A DNA stretch of 64,000 nt, from NCBI GenBank assembly GCA_030690545.1, contig JAUYGN010000124.1, positions 1 through 64,000 on the forward strand, given 5' to 3'. The position numbers were made by a program, and so were the translations under genes. Under the pieces are notes generated by a model, which did no database searches, was not told the DNA's origin, and was given only the letters and a program-made list of their open reading frames with translations. Below, in pieces: positions 42,600-50,297 of the stretch (the first letter of the stretch is position 1; each line of letters opens with the position of its first letter). The DNA is from Solirubrobacteraceae bacterium (GTDB lineage Bacteria; Actinomycetota; Thermoleophilia; Solirubrobacterales; Solirubrobacteraceae).

Positions 42600-43307
42600 T
42601 CAGCGGTCCTCGCCGGCCGTCGTCGTCTCCGTGGACTCGTCTTGCGGGTGCTGTGTCGCAGCTTGCGAGGACAGTGCCGCCTCGCGCTCCTCGAGCGCCT
42701 TGGCCTCGGCCTCGAGTCGCTCCAGGCGCGCCTTGTCGGAATCCTCCTTGGTGGATCCGGTCGTCCGCGTACGCACCTTGCGACTCGCTGCCGTGCGGGG
42801 CTGCTCGGTGCCGGCGGCGGTGCTCCGGCGCTCCTCCTCGGGGCGATCGGCTCCCGCGCGCTCCTGCTCGGCGGACTGCTCGGACTCGTCCCGGCGGTTC
42901 TCGGGCTTGTCCCGGTGGTTCTCGGTCTCGCCTCGGCGACCGCCCGTCTTGGCACCGCGATTCGCGCTGTCGTCGATGCGCGTGCTGTTGCGCGTGTCGG
43001 CCTGCGTGCTGAGGCCGTCGCCGTCGCGGTCGCCGTCGCCGTCGTCGCGCTGGCGCAGCGCCTGGGCGCGCTCGTCGGCCGCGATCCGGCGCCGGTCGGC
43101 GTCTGCGCGCATCTCGTCGTCACCCAGTGCCATCCCGGCGACGTCGCGCACCGTCGCCTCGAGGCGGTCCAGCGCGATGCCCGCGGATGGGCCCGGGCCG
43201 CCGCTGGAGCCGTCGCCGGGCAGCAGCGAGACGACGATGTCCAGCGGCATGCGGGTCAGCTTGACGGCGCCGTCGACAGCGCTCCGGGGAATGGCTCGGA
43301 TGCTCAT
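42600..43307 (-). CDS. Charged, low-complexity coiled-coil protein
   Basis: A 235-residue protein. Residues 1-75 look folded (AVDGAVKLTRMPLDIVVSLL, then LDRLEATVRDVAGMALGDDE); the rest is extremely hydrophilic, rich in Asp, Glu, Arg and Thr, with a predicted coiled coil near the end (ARLERLEAEAKALEEREAAL). A good GAGGAGC ribosome-binding site precedes ATG 43307. The acidic/basic middle is probably disordered. Not recognised; similar architectures occur in phasin-like or envelope-associated proteins, but I do not assign a role. Confidence 0.6.
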   Translation of the reverse strand: MSIRAIPRSAVDGAVKLTRMPLDIVVSLLPGDGSSGGPGPSAGIALDRLEATVRDVAGMALGDDEMRADADRRRIAADERAQALRQRDDGDGDRDGDGLSTQADTRNSTRIDDSANRGAKTGGRRGETENHRDKPENRRDESEQSAEQERAGADRPEEERRSTAAGTEQPRTAASRKVRTRTTGSTKEDSDKARLERLEAEAKALEEREAALSSQAATQHPQDESTETTTAGEDR

Positions 43308-43520
43308 CTATCGCTCCTCGGGATCGCACCCACAACCTCGTCGCAGAGGTTGCCGCGTGGGCTCAGGGGTCGGAAGTTCGTCACGTCGCGGGCTCCTACT
43401 GAGAACGTCATACGGCCACCGGCGCCGTCCGGATGGTAGGTCTACCCGCTCTCGGCGCCGTCGTCCGGCTCGGCGGTCGTGACGAGTCGTGGCACCGGGG
43501 CCGCGCAGCAGGGGCAAGAG

Positions 43521-43607
43521 CGGAGGGGGCGGGATTCGAACCCGCGATCCGCTTTCACGGACTCTGGTTTTCAAGACCAGTGCATTCAACCGCTCTGCCA
43601 CCCCTCC
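43521..43607 (-). tRNA. tRNA-Ser(UGA)
   Basis: On the minus strand a complete 87-base tRNA with acceptor arms GGAGGGG/CCCCTCC, anticodon loop CTTGAAA (anticodon TGA), a long variable arm as expected for serine, and T-arm GCGGG-TTCGAAT-CCCGC. The discriminator base is G; no CCA is encoded. It is transcribed away from the tRNA-Ser(GCU) gene. Confidence 0.96.
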
Positions 43608-43712
43608 AGCAGGACAGACCGTAGCGCCCGGATCGCAGGCGGTGTGCGCCCGCCCGGCACCCCCAGGTCGCGTCCTGCGGGCCGCCCGCAGCGCGCTCCG
43701 GCGCGCCACCCC

Positions 43713-43718
43713 TAGACT
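43713..43718 (+). promoter_or_regulatory. Candidate -10 box for tRNA-Ser(GCU)
   Basis: TAGACT lies 19 bases upstream of the tRNA 5' end, within a CCCTA/TAGGG inverted repeat (43710-43723). It matches the -10 pattern TAnnnT and is the only AT-rich spot in this interval. No good -35 box is seen. Confidence 0.4.
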
Positions 43719-43737
43719 TAGGGCCCGAGCCGTGCCA

Positions 43738-43826
43738 GGAGAGGTGGCCGAGTGGCTGAAGGCACTCGCCTGCTAAGCGAGTATGGGGATTAAACTCCAT
43801 CGCGGGTTCGAATCCCGCCCTCTCCG
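43738..43826 (+). tRNA. tRNA-Ser(GCU)
   Basis: An 89-base serine tRNA: acceptor GGAGAGG/CCTCTCC, anticodon loop CTGCTAA (anticodon GCT) closed by CTCGC/GCGAG, a long variable arm and T-arm GCGGG-TTCGAAT-CCCGC. CCA is not encoded. Followed after 19 bases by tRNA-Arg, probably on the same transcript. Confidence 0.96.
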
Positions 43827-43845
43827 CTACATTGCTCCACCCGTT

Positions 43846-43919
<74 letters not shown>

Positions 43920-43925
43920 CTCACG

Positions 43926-43946
43926 AAGCCCCGCAAATGCGGGCTT
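43926..43946 (+). terminator. Hairpin terminator after the tRNA pair
   Basis: Seven bases after tRNA-Arg, AAGCCCCGC and GCGGGCTT form a stem with an AAAT loop and one bulged C. There is no long T-run, only CTTATGT, but a hairpin directly after tRNA genes is the usual arrangement in high-GC actinobacteria. Confidence 0.6.
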
Positions 43947-44064
43947 ATGTCATCGGGGCCTTGGTGCTGTTTGGCGCGCGAGCGTCGAGACAGCGCGGTG
44001 CGCTCCATCAGCGGCAGCGGAGCGTCTTCAGCGGGGTTGGCGGTCGGCAATAGAATCGCGGGCC

Positions 44065-44466
44065 GTGCCGTTCACGCTCAGGAACCTCAAGGAGGATCTG
44101 GAGGATCTCGGGTCCAACTTCGACGGTGCGCCGGACCTGGAGTTCCGCCTCGCGAGCAAGGCGCTCGAGCTCGAGCAGTCCGGTTTGAGCTATCAGCGCA
44201 TCCCGCCCGACTATCGCTTTCCGTACGGCCACACGCACAAGGAGCAGGAGGAGGTGTACGTCGTCGTGCGCGGGAGCGGGCGGATGAAGCTCGACGACGA
44301 GATCGTCGAGGTCAGGGAGTGGGACGTGGTGCGCGTCCCGCCCGGTACGTGGCGAGGCTACGAGGCCGGGCCCGAAGGCCTCGAGATCCTCGTCTTCGGC
44401 GCGCCCAACCTCGGCAAGGATCCGCGCGAAGACGTGGAGGGTCAGCGCGACTGGTGGGCTAGCTAG
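44065..44466 (+). CDS. Cupin-domain protein
   Basis: A 133-residue single cupin. Motif 1 is seen at YGHTHKEQEEVYVVVRGSGR (two His and a Glu as metal ligands), and motif 2 at WDVVRVPPGTWRGYEAGPEG, where the usual His is replaced by Arg or Trp neighbours, so metal binding may be weak. The N-terminal 40 residues describe an unusual charged lead (LKEDLEDLGSNFDGAPDLEF). The likely start is GTG 44065. Cupins serve as isomerases, dioxygenases or sensors; none is favoured. It lies convergent to the histidine kinase with a 3-base gap. Confidence 0.8.
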   Translation: MPFTLRNLKEDLEDLGSNFDGAPDLEFRLASKALELEQSGLSYQRIPPDYRFPYGHTHKEQEEVYVVVRGSGRMKLDDEIVEVREWDVVRVPPGTWRGYEAGPEGLEILVFGAPNLGKDPREDVEGQRDWWAS

Positions 44467-44469
44467 CTG

Positions 44470-45621
44470 CTAGTCACTGGCTGTCCCGGGCGTGCGGCAC
44501 GTGCCCCGACGGTGCGGTGGCGCGGCGGGTAGCTGCACCGCGACGCAGAGCCCTCCAGCGGCCCGGGGAGTGAGGGTGAGGGTTCCGTCGTGTCCTTGGG
44601 CGATGCTCTTGACGATCGCCAGGCCGAGGCCGACGCCTGCGTGGTCGGTGCGTATGCGCTCGGTGCCACGGCGGAACGGCTCGGCAAGCGTGGACACCAA
44701 TGGTGGGGCGAGCGTCTCGCCGGTGTTCTCGACGGTCAGCGCCACGCCCTTGGAGCGAACGCTGGTCGTGACCCACACGCTGCCCTGCTCGGGCAGGTTG
44801 TGGACGATCGCGTTGTGCACGAGGTTCGTGCTCAACTGCAGCAGGAGCGCGTGCGAGCCGATGGTGGGGGTCGTGTCGCCGGAGGTCTCGATGGTGACGC
44901 CGCGTCGTTCTGCGAGGGGGAGGAGCGTCTCGGTGGCTTCTTCGGCGATGAGGGACAGGTCGACGCGTTCTCGGGCGAAGGATCGCTGGTCGGTACGGCT
45001 GAGCAGGAGCAACGCTTCGGTGAGGTCGATCGCTCGGGCGTTGACGGCGTGGAGGCGGTCGGCGAGCTCGCCGTCGTCGCGGCTCGGATCCTTGCGGGCC
45101 ACGTCGAGCAGCGTCTGCGTGATCGCCAGCGGCGTGCGTAGCTCGTGAGAGGCGTTGGCGGCGAATCGCTGCTGCTCGGCGACGTGCGCTTCGAGCTGCG
45201 CGAGCATGGCGTCGAAGTCGTCGGCGAGCTGGCGGAACTCATCTCTGCGGCCAGGTAGTCGGATGCGGTGGGCGAGCGACCCGGTCGCGGCCATGCGCGT
45301 GGCGTCGGTGATGCGCGTCAGGGGGGCGAGCATCCGACCGGCCAGCAGCCACCCTCCCACGAGACCGATCACGAGCAGGAACGCCAACGCTGCGGCTGCC
45401 CGTGGAGCGAAGACGTGCAGGAGGTTGGACCGGACGGGAAAGACACCACGACTGATACCAGAAGCATTGGGATCGGGGTTGACGAGGACGGCACGATCGG
45501 GGACGTAACGCAGGAGGAACACCCACACCACGGCGAGCAGCAGGACGCCGGCGAGCATGAGGAACCCGGCGTAGCTGAGCGTGAGCTTGAGGCGAACGCT
45601 CAAACCAGGAGCCCTATCCAC
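44470..45621 (-). CDS. Sensor histidine kinase (VanS-like)
   Basis: A 383-residue membrane kinase. Two membrane helices (LSYAGFLMLAGVLLLAVVWV and ALAFLLVIGLVGGWLLAG) enclose a short outside loop of about 40 residues; a HAMP-like linker (LAPLTRITDATRMAA) follows, then the HisKA box with phospho-acceptor His159 (NASHELRTPL), and the ATPase boxes NLVHNAIVHN and AGVGLGLAIVKS. GTG 45621 overlaps the regulator stop by eight bases and has GGGAGC upstream. It would phosphorylate the OmpR-type regulator beside it. The VanY-like gene across the divergent promoter suggests a cell-wall-related signal. Confidence 0.88.
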   Translation of the reverse strand: MDRAPGLSVRLKLTLSYAGFLMLAGVLLLAVVWVFLLRYVPDRAVLVNPDPNASGISRGVFPVRSNLLHVFAPRAAAALAFLLVIGLVGGWLLAGRMLAPLTRITDATRMAATGSLAHRIRLPGRRDEFRQLADDFDAMLAQLEAHVAEQQRFAANASHELRTPLAITQTLLDVARKDPSRDDGELADRLHAVNARAIDLTEALLLLSRTDQRSFARERVDLSLIAEEATETLLPLAERRGVTIETSGDTTPTIGSHALLLQLSTNLVHNAIVHNLPEQGSVWVTTSVRSKGVALTVENTGETLAPPLVSTLAEPFRRGTERIRTDHAGVGLGLAIVKSIAQGHDGTLTLTPRAAGGLCVAVQLPAAPPHRRGTCRTPGTASD

Positions 45622-46309
45622 GATTTGCTCCCTCGCGCCCGGTGTCCGGTCGGGTGCTGATGCGGTAGCCGGCACCGGCCACCGTGGCGATGATCCAGGG
45701 CTCGCCGAGGCGCTTGCGCAGGGCCGAGACCGTGATGCGCACGGCGTTCGTGAACGGGTCCGCGTTCTCATCCCACGCCCGGTTCAGCAGCTCTTCGGCG
45801 CTGACGACGCCGCCTTCGGCGGCGACGAGCACTTCGAGCACCGCGAACTGCTTGCGGGTGAGCGCGACGTAGCGCCCGTCGCGGTAGACCTCGCGGCGAA
45901 ACGGATCCAGGCGCAGGCCAGCGATCTCTCGCACGGGAGGCCTGCTGTGGGCGCGCCTGCGGTCGAGCGCTCTGATACGGAGCACGAGCTCTCCGAGCTC
46001 GAACGGCTTCGTGAGGTAGTCGTCGGCGCCGAGCCCGAACCCGGAGGCCTTGTCGTCGAGGCGGTCGGCGGCGGTGAGCATGAGGATCGGCGTGCCGCTG
46101 CCGGAGGCGACGATGCGCCTGGCGATCTCGTCGCCGGAGGGGCCGGGAATGTCGCGGTCCAGGACGGCGATGTCGTACGCGTTGACGCTCAGCAGCTCCA
46201 GAGCGGTATCGCCGTCACCGGCGATGTCCGCCGCGATCGCCTCCAGGCGCAGGCCGTCGCGAATCGCCTCCGCCATGTAGGGCTCGTCCTCGACGAGCAG
46301 CACGCGCAT
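45614..46309 (-). CDS. OmpR-family response regulator (VanR-like)
   Basis: A 231-residue regulator: receiver domain with acidic pocket (LLVEDEP), phospho-acceptor Asp51 (VLDRDIPGPSG), Lys in DYLTKPFELGEL, then an OmpR/PhoB winged helix at ALTRKQFAVLEVLVAAEGGV and VRITVSALRKRL. Pairs with the overlapping histidine kinase. Its start faces the VanY-like gene over an 85-base intergenic region with two inverted repeats, the probable binding sites for autoregulation and control of the divergent genes. Confidence 0.92.
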   Translation of the reverse strand: MRVLLVEDEPYMAEAIRDGLRLEAIAADIAGDGDTALELLSVNAYDIAVLDRDIPGPSGDEIARRIVASGSGTPILMLTAADRLDDKASGFGLGADDYLTKPFELGELVLRIRALDRRRAHSRPPVREIAGLRLDPFRREVYRDGRYVALTRKQFAVLEVLVAAEGGVVSAEELLNRAWDENADPFTNAVRITVSALRKRLGEPWIIATVAGAGYRISTRPDTGREGANRG

Positions 46310-46323
46310 GCTCCGATGCTAGG

Positions 46324-46361
46324 GCCGGCGCATATCGCCGGCGTATCGAAAACCGCATACG
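46324..46361. promoter_or_regulatory. Two inverted repeats between the two-component system and vanY
   Basis: GCCGGCG (46324-46330) and CGCCGGC (46336-46342) form a 7-bp inverted repeat around CATAT; directly after it CGTAT (46342-46346) and ATACG (46357-46361) form a second. Placed in the divergent promoter region, they are good candidates for binding of the OmpR-type regulator. Confidence 0.45.
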
Positions 46362-46394
46362 TGCCGGCAACACCACGCTGCCTTCAATGGCGGC

Positions 46395-47057
46395 GTGGCC
46401 TACGACGAACCCGCACGAATGACGGTCTACCGGAGGCGGATTCGTTGGATCCGCATCGCCGGCCTGCTCGTCGTCGTCGCGGCGATCGCCTCGCTCCTCG
46501 GCCGCCAGTTGCCGGCGTCCTCGTCATCGACGGTCGCATCACCCATCCACGCCCTGCGCGGCGAGCTCCGTGACCTTCGCCGCGAGCACCGCGGCGCGCT
46601 CGGCGAGGCCGACGGCGCCGTCCCCGGCGGCACGACCGTCTTCGACGACGGGGTTCCAGGTGTGGCCAACCTCGATCCAGATCTTCTCGGGGCCCTGCGC
46701 CGGGCCGCGACCGATGCCGCGACCGTCGGCGTCGTGCTCGTCGTGGACAGCGGCTGGCGTTCGGAGGTCTACCAGCAGCAACTGCTCGACGACGCGATCT
46801 CGAAGTACGGCTCAGAACGGGAAGCGGCCCGCTGGGTGGCGAGGCCAGACACGTCCGCACACGTGTCGGGGGACGCGGTCGACATCGGGCTCTCCGCCGC
46901 CACGGCGTGGCTTGCCGAGCGCGGCGCCGCGTACGGGCTGTGCCGGATCTACGCCAACGAGCCCTGGCACTACGAGCTGCGCCCCGGCGCCGTCGATCAC
47001 GGCTGCCCTCCCGTGTACGCCGACCCCACCCACGATCCAAGGATGCAGCAGCGATGA
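46395..47057 (+). CDS. VanY-type D-Ala-D-Ala carboxypeptidase (M15)
   Basis: A 220-residue peptidase anchored by an N-terminal helix (IRIAGLLVVVAAIASLLG). Zinc ligands and catalytic residues of family M15 are present: His156 and Asp163 in SAHVSGDAVDIG, and Glu189-Pro-Trp-His192 in NEPWHYEL. It would trim the terminal D-Ala of peptidoglycan stems outside the membrane. GTG 46395 is the longest start; ATG 46419 is also possible. The stop overlaps the ATG of the broken lipoprotein gene (ATGA). Divergent from the VanRS-like pair, which likely controls it. Confidence 0.85.
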   Translation: MAYDEPARMTVYRRRIRWIRIAGLLVVVAAIASLLGRQLPASSSSTVASPIHALRGELRDLRREHRGALGEADGAVPGGTTVFDDGVPGVANLDPDLLGALRRAATDAATVGVVLVVDSGWRSEVYQQQLLDDAISKYGSEREAARWVARPDTSAHVSGDAVDIGLSAATAWLAERGAAYGLCRIYANEPWHYELRPGAVDHGCPPVYADPTHDPRMQQR

Positions 47058-47693
47058 ACACGAAACTACGGCCTCTGGCCGCTCTGGCCATGGTCGCCCT
47101 GTTCGGGGCGGGCTGTTCGAACGGATCGGCCGAGAGCGGCAGCACCGGCACCGGCACCGGCAGCAGCGGCGCGACGCGAACGCCACCAATCGAAGCAAGA
47201 CGGTGAGGTTCGCCGAGTGCATGCGGGACAACGGCGTCGCGGAGTTCCCGGACCCGAACGAGGTGAACGTCAGCCAGCCGTCCGACGTGCTCACCGCTCG
47301 GGCCGCTGCGGCGGGGACGTTCGACAGGGGCTCGGGGCGGTGGCGCTGATCGTCGGCGCCGTCGGCGTCGCGAACATCATGATCATCTCGGTGCTGGAGC
47401 GCCGCTCGGAGATCGGCTTGCGCCGCGCCCTCGGCGCGACGAAGAGCCAGATCCGGACGCAGTTCCTCGCCGAGTCGATCCTGCTCGCCGTCATCGGCGG
47501 CGTCGTCGGCGTGCTGGCCGGGGCCGCGGCGACGGCCGTGTACGCCGGCTCGAAGAGCTGGGCCGTCGTGATCCCCGCCGAGGCGTGGTCGGGCGGCATC
47601 GCCTCGGCCATCCTGATCGGCGCGTTCGCCGGCCAGGCGCCGGCCGTCCGAGCATCACGGATGCCGCCGACCGTGGCACTGCGAACGGCATGA
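47054..47693 (+). pseudogene. Deletion scar: lipoprotein gene start joined to MacB-type permease 3' end
   Basis: Three frames carry parts of two different genes. From ATG 47054, frame A gives a lipoprotein signal (LAALAMVALFGAGCSNGSAE) and then stops at 47206. Frame B (about 47173-47325) continues the lipoprotein motif KTVRFAECMRDNGVAEFPDP but then reads PSDVLTARAAAAGTF, which matches the outer part of MacB permeases. Frame C (47328-47693) holds the permease end: GAVALIVGAVGVANIMIISV, LERRSEIGLRRALGATKSQI and the final PAVRASRMPPTVALR. So an internal deletion removed the lipoprotein's end, any adaptor and ATPase genes, and the permease's start, and two frameshifts followed. The permease part cannot work alone. 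Confidence 0.75.
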
Positions 47694-47736
47694 GGCTCAA
47701 CTCGCCGACCAGATCCTCGAATCCATCCGCACCTAC

Positions 47737-48162
47737 TCAACGGAAATCACGGCGCTGCGCCGAGCTCATCGCGTTCTCGTGTCCTCCGAGGGTTCGTGTC
47801 GCCACTGCAGTGGCATGCGCGGTACATGCGACAGAACCCCTCTCGTGCGGGACCGGGCCGGTGTCCTCCGAGAGCTGGCGCGGCGCGTCCGGGTTGTAGC
47901 CGGGCGCGAGCGGAAAGCGGTCCGGCATCGGCTCGGCGCTGACGATCTGGTCGACGTCGAGCGCGCGCCAACCGGGCACCGTCCGATCCTTCGACGTGTA
48001 GCCGGCCACCTGGTAGACGTCGCACGCCGTGCCGTTCGAGGTGCGGTACAGCGCGCGCGGGTGGACCGTTCGCAGCCCCTGGCCGCGATAGCGGTACTCG
48101 AGCTCCACCGGCCGGCGCTGCCGGACGGCAAGGGCGAGGATCTCCTCGACGTCTGGCATCAT
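47737..48162 (-). CDS. WYL-like domain protein
   Basis: A 141-residue protein from ATG 48162 (or the adjacent ATG 48159). The first 95 residues resemble a WYL domain: RRPVELEYRYRGQGLRTVHP, then ALYRTSNGTACDVYQVAGYT and WRALDVDQIVSAEPM. WYL domains sense ligands or nucleic acid and often occur with regulators, but no HTH is seen here. The last 45 residues (from QLSEDTGPVPHERG) look unlike a natural ending and lie next to the deletion scar, so the C-terminus may be altered. Convergent with the pseudogene. Confidence 0.6.
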   Translation of the reverse strand: MMPDVEEILALAVRQRRPVELEYRYRGQGLRTVHPRALYRTSNGTACDVYQVAGYTSKDRTVPGWRALDVDQIVSAEPMPDRFPLAPGYNPDAPRQLSEDTGPVPHERGSVACTAHATAVATRTLGGHENAMSSAQRRDFR

Positions 48163-48285
48163 TCCGCGACGGTACAACGCCCCGCTCGGGGGCGATGAGC
48201 GTCCAAGGTCGCCCGTGCCGGCAGACCGGATTTGCCGCGGCATACGCCCTGCCGTGGGCCGCTTGCAGACCGGCGCCTCCAGCTA

Positions 48286-48299
48286 TTAGGCTGCCCTAA
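48286..48299. promoter_or_regulatory. Iron box (DtxR/IdeR-type)
   Basis: TTAGGCTGCCCTAA matches the core of the IdeR/DtxR consensus TTAGGCTAACCTAA at 12 of 14 positions, with perfect TTAGG/CCTAA arms. It lies 29 bases before ATG 48328 of the siderophore-binding lipoprotein, a fitting position for repression when iron is plentiful. Confidence 0.75.
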
Positions 48300-48327
48300 C
48301 AAGCGACGCGGACGGGAGCGTGACCAT

Positions 48328-49437
48328 ATGAGCGGACTGGTGCTCGGACCACCTACATCCGGCGACCCTGTGCGGCTCGCCGCGGCCGGACCGATGCGTG
48401 GTGTCAGGGCGCCGCGGCAGCACGTCACCGACGAGCAGTGGGCGCACATCGTCGCCGAGCTCACCCGCCGGGAGCTGATCGGCGGCGGGCTGACGCTGGG
48501 GACGCTCGCGCTCCTCGGGTGCGGGGACGACGACGAGGTCTCGAACGGCACGGAGCGGGCGGGCTACCCGCGGACGGTCAGCCACGCCTACGGCTCGACC
48601 ACGATCGAGCGCGTGCCCACGCGCCTCGTCACGCTCGGCTACACCGACGTCGACGTCGCGCTGGCGCTCGGGGTCACCCCGGTGGGCTTCCGCGACTTCT
48701 TCGGCACCGGCCTCAACCCGTGGGCCGAGCCGCTGGCCGGCGCAGGCGATCCCGAGGCGATCGAGTATGGCGAGCGCGCGCCGGTCGAGCGGATCCTGGC
48801 GCTGCGTCCCGACCTCGTGGTCGCCAGCACCGGCATGCCGCGCGCGGACTACGAGGCGCTGGCCGGTGTCGTGACGACGGTCGGCCCCGGCGGCGACGAG
48901 GCCACCGTTGTCGCATGGCGCACGCAGGTCAGGCAGATGGCCCGGTCGCTGGCGCGGGAGGCGCGCGCCGAGCGGCTGATCGATGGCCTCGAGGCCCGCT
49001 ACGCCGCCGCGCGCCGCGCCCACCCGCAGTTCGCTCGCCGCACGCTCGTCTGGACGTTCCCGGCCCAGGGCGGCTACTCGGTGTACTTCAGCAAGGACAC
49101 GCGGATGCAGACGCTCACCGAGCTCGGGTTCCGCCTGCCTGCGTCGATCGCCGAGCTCGACGACGGCTCGTTCTCGACCGTGCTGAGCGCCGAACAGGTG
49201 CAGCGGCTCGATGCCGACGTGCTCATCGTCCAGACCTACACCCCGGAGCAACGCCGGACCACCGAGCGCTCAACGCTCTTTCAGAACCTCGACGTCGTCA
49301 AGCGCGACGACGTCATCTGGATGCCCGAACAGGTCGCCGACGGGGTCACGTTCGGGACGGTGGTCAGCATCCCGTACGTGCTTGACGACCTGCTGGCGCT
49401 GCTGGCCGACAAGCTCCCGTCCAGGACCGGCCGCTGA
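48328..49437 (+). CDS. Iron-siderophore ABC transporter substrate-binding lipoprotein
   Basis: A 369-residue FecB/FepB-type binding protein. A twin-arginine motif TRRELIGGG (Arg47-Arg48) leads to the lipobox LLGC (Cys65), so it is probably exported folded by Tat and lipid-anchored. The mature part has the two lobes of type III binding proteins: RTVSHAYGSTTIERVPTRLV, LALRPDLVVASTGMP, and a long connecting helix (TQVRQMARSLAREARAERLI). ATG 48328 is preceded by GGGAGCG; the 45 residues before the Tat motif are longer than usual. No permease or ATPase gene is adjacent. An iron box lies in front of it. Confidence 0.88.
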   Translation: MSGLVLGPPTSGDPVRLAAAGPMRGVRAPRQHVTDEQWAHIVAELTRRELIGGGLTLGTLALLGCGDDDEVSNGTERAGYPRTVSHAYGSTTIERVPTRLVTLGYTDVDVALALGVTPVGFRDFFGTGLNPWAEPLAGAGDPEAIEYGERAPVERILALRPDLVVASTGMPRADYEALAGVVTTVGPGGDEATVVAWRTQVRQMARSLAREARAERLIDGLEARYAAARRAHPQFARRTLVWTFPAQGGYSVYFSKDTRMQTLTELGFRLPASIAELDDGSFSTVLSAEQVQRLDADVLIVQTYTPEQRRTTERSTLFQNLDVVKRDDVIWMPEQVADGVTFGTVVSIPYVLDDLLALLADKLPSRTGR

Positions 49438-49453
49438 CCCGGGAGGAGAGGCC

Positions 49454-49552
49454 ATGACCAGCATGCTGGATCCCACCGCTCTCGAGCGGCACGTCCTCGG
49501 CCCGAGGGCTGTCCCTGCGACCCCGCCGCACGCTCCGAAGGAGGCTCGATGA
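49454..49552 (+). CDS. Tiny ORF translationally coupled to the methyltransferase
   Basis: A 32-residue frame begins at ATG 49454 right after a strong GGGAGGAGAGG ribosome-binding site and ends with a TGA that overlaps the next ATG (49549). Its product (starting MTSMLDPTALERHVLGPRAV) has no signal or membrane segment and matches nothing I know. Given the strong initiation site and coupling, it may be a leader peptide or a small protein; alternatively it is the remnant of a larger gene. Confidence 0.4.
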   Translation: MTSMLDPTALERHVLGPRAVPATPPHAPKEAR

Positions 49553-50169
49553 CGCCGACCATCGATGATCCCGTCGTGACGGCGGCCCTGCAGGCCGCGA
49601 GCGAGGAGAACGCCGAGCTCGCGCGGCAAGCGTGGAACCCCGATCCGTGGGCGCATCGCGACCAGGGCTATCCGATCAGTCCCGAGCAGGGCGACCTGCT
49701 GTACGTGCTCGCACGCGCGATCGGCGCAAAGCGAGTCGTCGAGTTCGCGACCTCGATCGGGATCTCGACCATCTGTCTGGCTGCCGCGGTGCGCGACAAC
49801 GGCGGCGGGATCGTGATCGGCTCGGAGCTGATCCCCGAGAAGGTGCGCCGAGCGCGTTCGAACGTGGCTGCCGCGGGGCTCGAGGCGTTCGTCGACGTGC
49901 GCGAGGGCGACGGCCTGCAGACGCTGCGTGACGTCGGCGGCCCGATCGACCTCGTGCTGCTCGACGGCTGGCCCGGCGGCGAACGCCCTTCGCTCGACCG
50001 GCGTGTCCTGGAGATCCTCGCGCCGCAGATGCGCTCGGGCGCGCTGCTGCTCGACGACAACGGAGAGGACGACGTGCTCGAGCTCCTGCGCGACCCGGCC
50101 GGCGGGTTCGTCGCGGCGAGCCTGCCCTTCGCGCGCGCCTCGACGGAGATCGCCGTCAAGGTCGGCTGA
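49549..50169 (+). CDS. O-methyltransferase (class I SAM-dependent)
   Basis: A 206-residue methyltransferase resembling the catechol/caffeoyl-CoA O-methyltransferase group. The SAM motif I region is VVEFATSIGISTICLAAAV, motif II-like GSELIPEKVRRARSN follows, and DLVLLDGWPGGERPSL provides the acidic metal-binding residues. The end LLDDNGEDDVLELLRD keeps the typical active-site Asp. A GAAGGAGG ribosome-binding site lies upstream. It follows the siderophore-binding lipoprotein and the coupled tiny ORF; a role in catechol-type siderophore modification is imaginable but unsupported. Confidence 0.85.
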   Translation: MTPTIDDPVVTAALQAASEENAELARQAWNPDPWAHRDQGYPISPEQGDLLYVLARAIGAKRVVEFATSIGISTICLAAAVRDNGGGIVIGSELIPEKVRRARSNVAAAGLEAFVDVREGDGLQTLRDVGGPIDLVLLDGWPGGERPSLDRRVLEILAPQMRSGALLLDDNGEDDVLELLRDPAGGFVAASLPFARASTEIAVKVG

Positions 50170-50173
50170 GCCT

Positions 50174-50190
50174 GAATCCACCGATCCTCG
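50174..50190 (+). repeat. Dispersed 17-bp repeat, copy 2
   Basis: GAATCCACCGATCCTCG, identical to 32611-32627, begins four bases (GCCT) after the methyltransferase stop at 50169. The gene-free stretch from here to 50297 is otherwise unremarkable. Confidence 0.75.
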
Positions 50191-50297
50191 GAGCGCCATC
50201 TCGGCGGCCTGCGCGCAACGGCGGATCGACCCCCGCCGCGACGCGCGCCGCCGACCGATCGCGTCGTCGTCTCCAGCCACGCGGGTAGGCCAGGAGG

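Noticed and set aside
49549-50169. Assignment of the methyltransferase to siderophore biosynthesis
   Set aside because: The only support is its position after a siderophore-binding protein; no biosynthetic gene is near.
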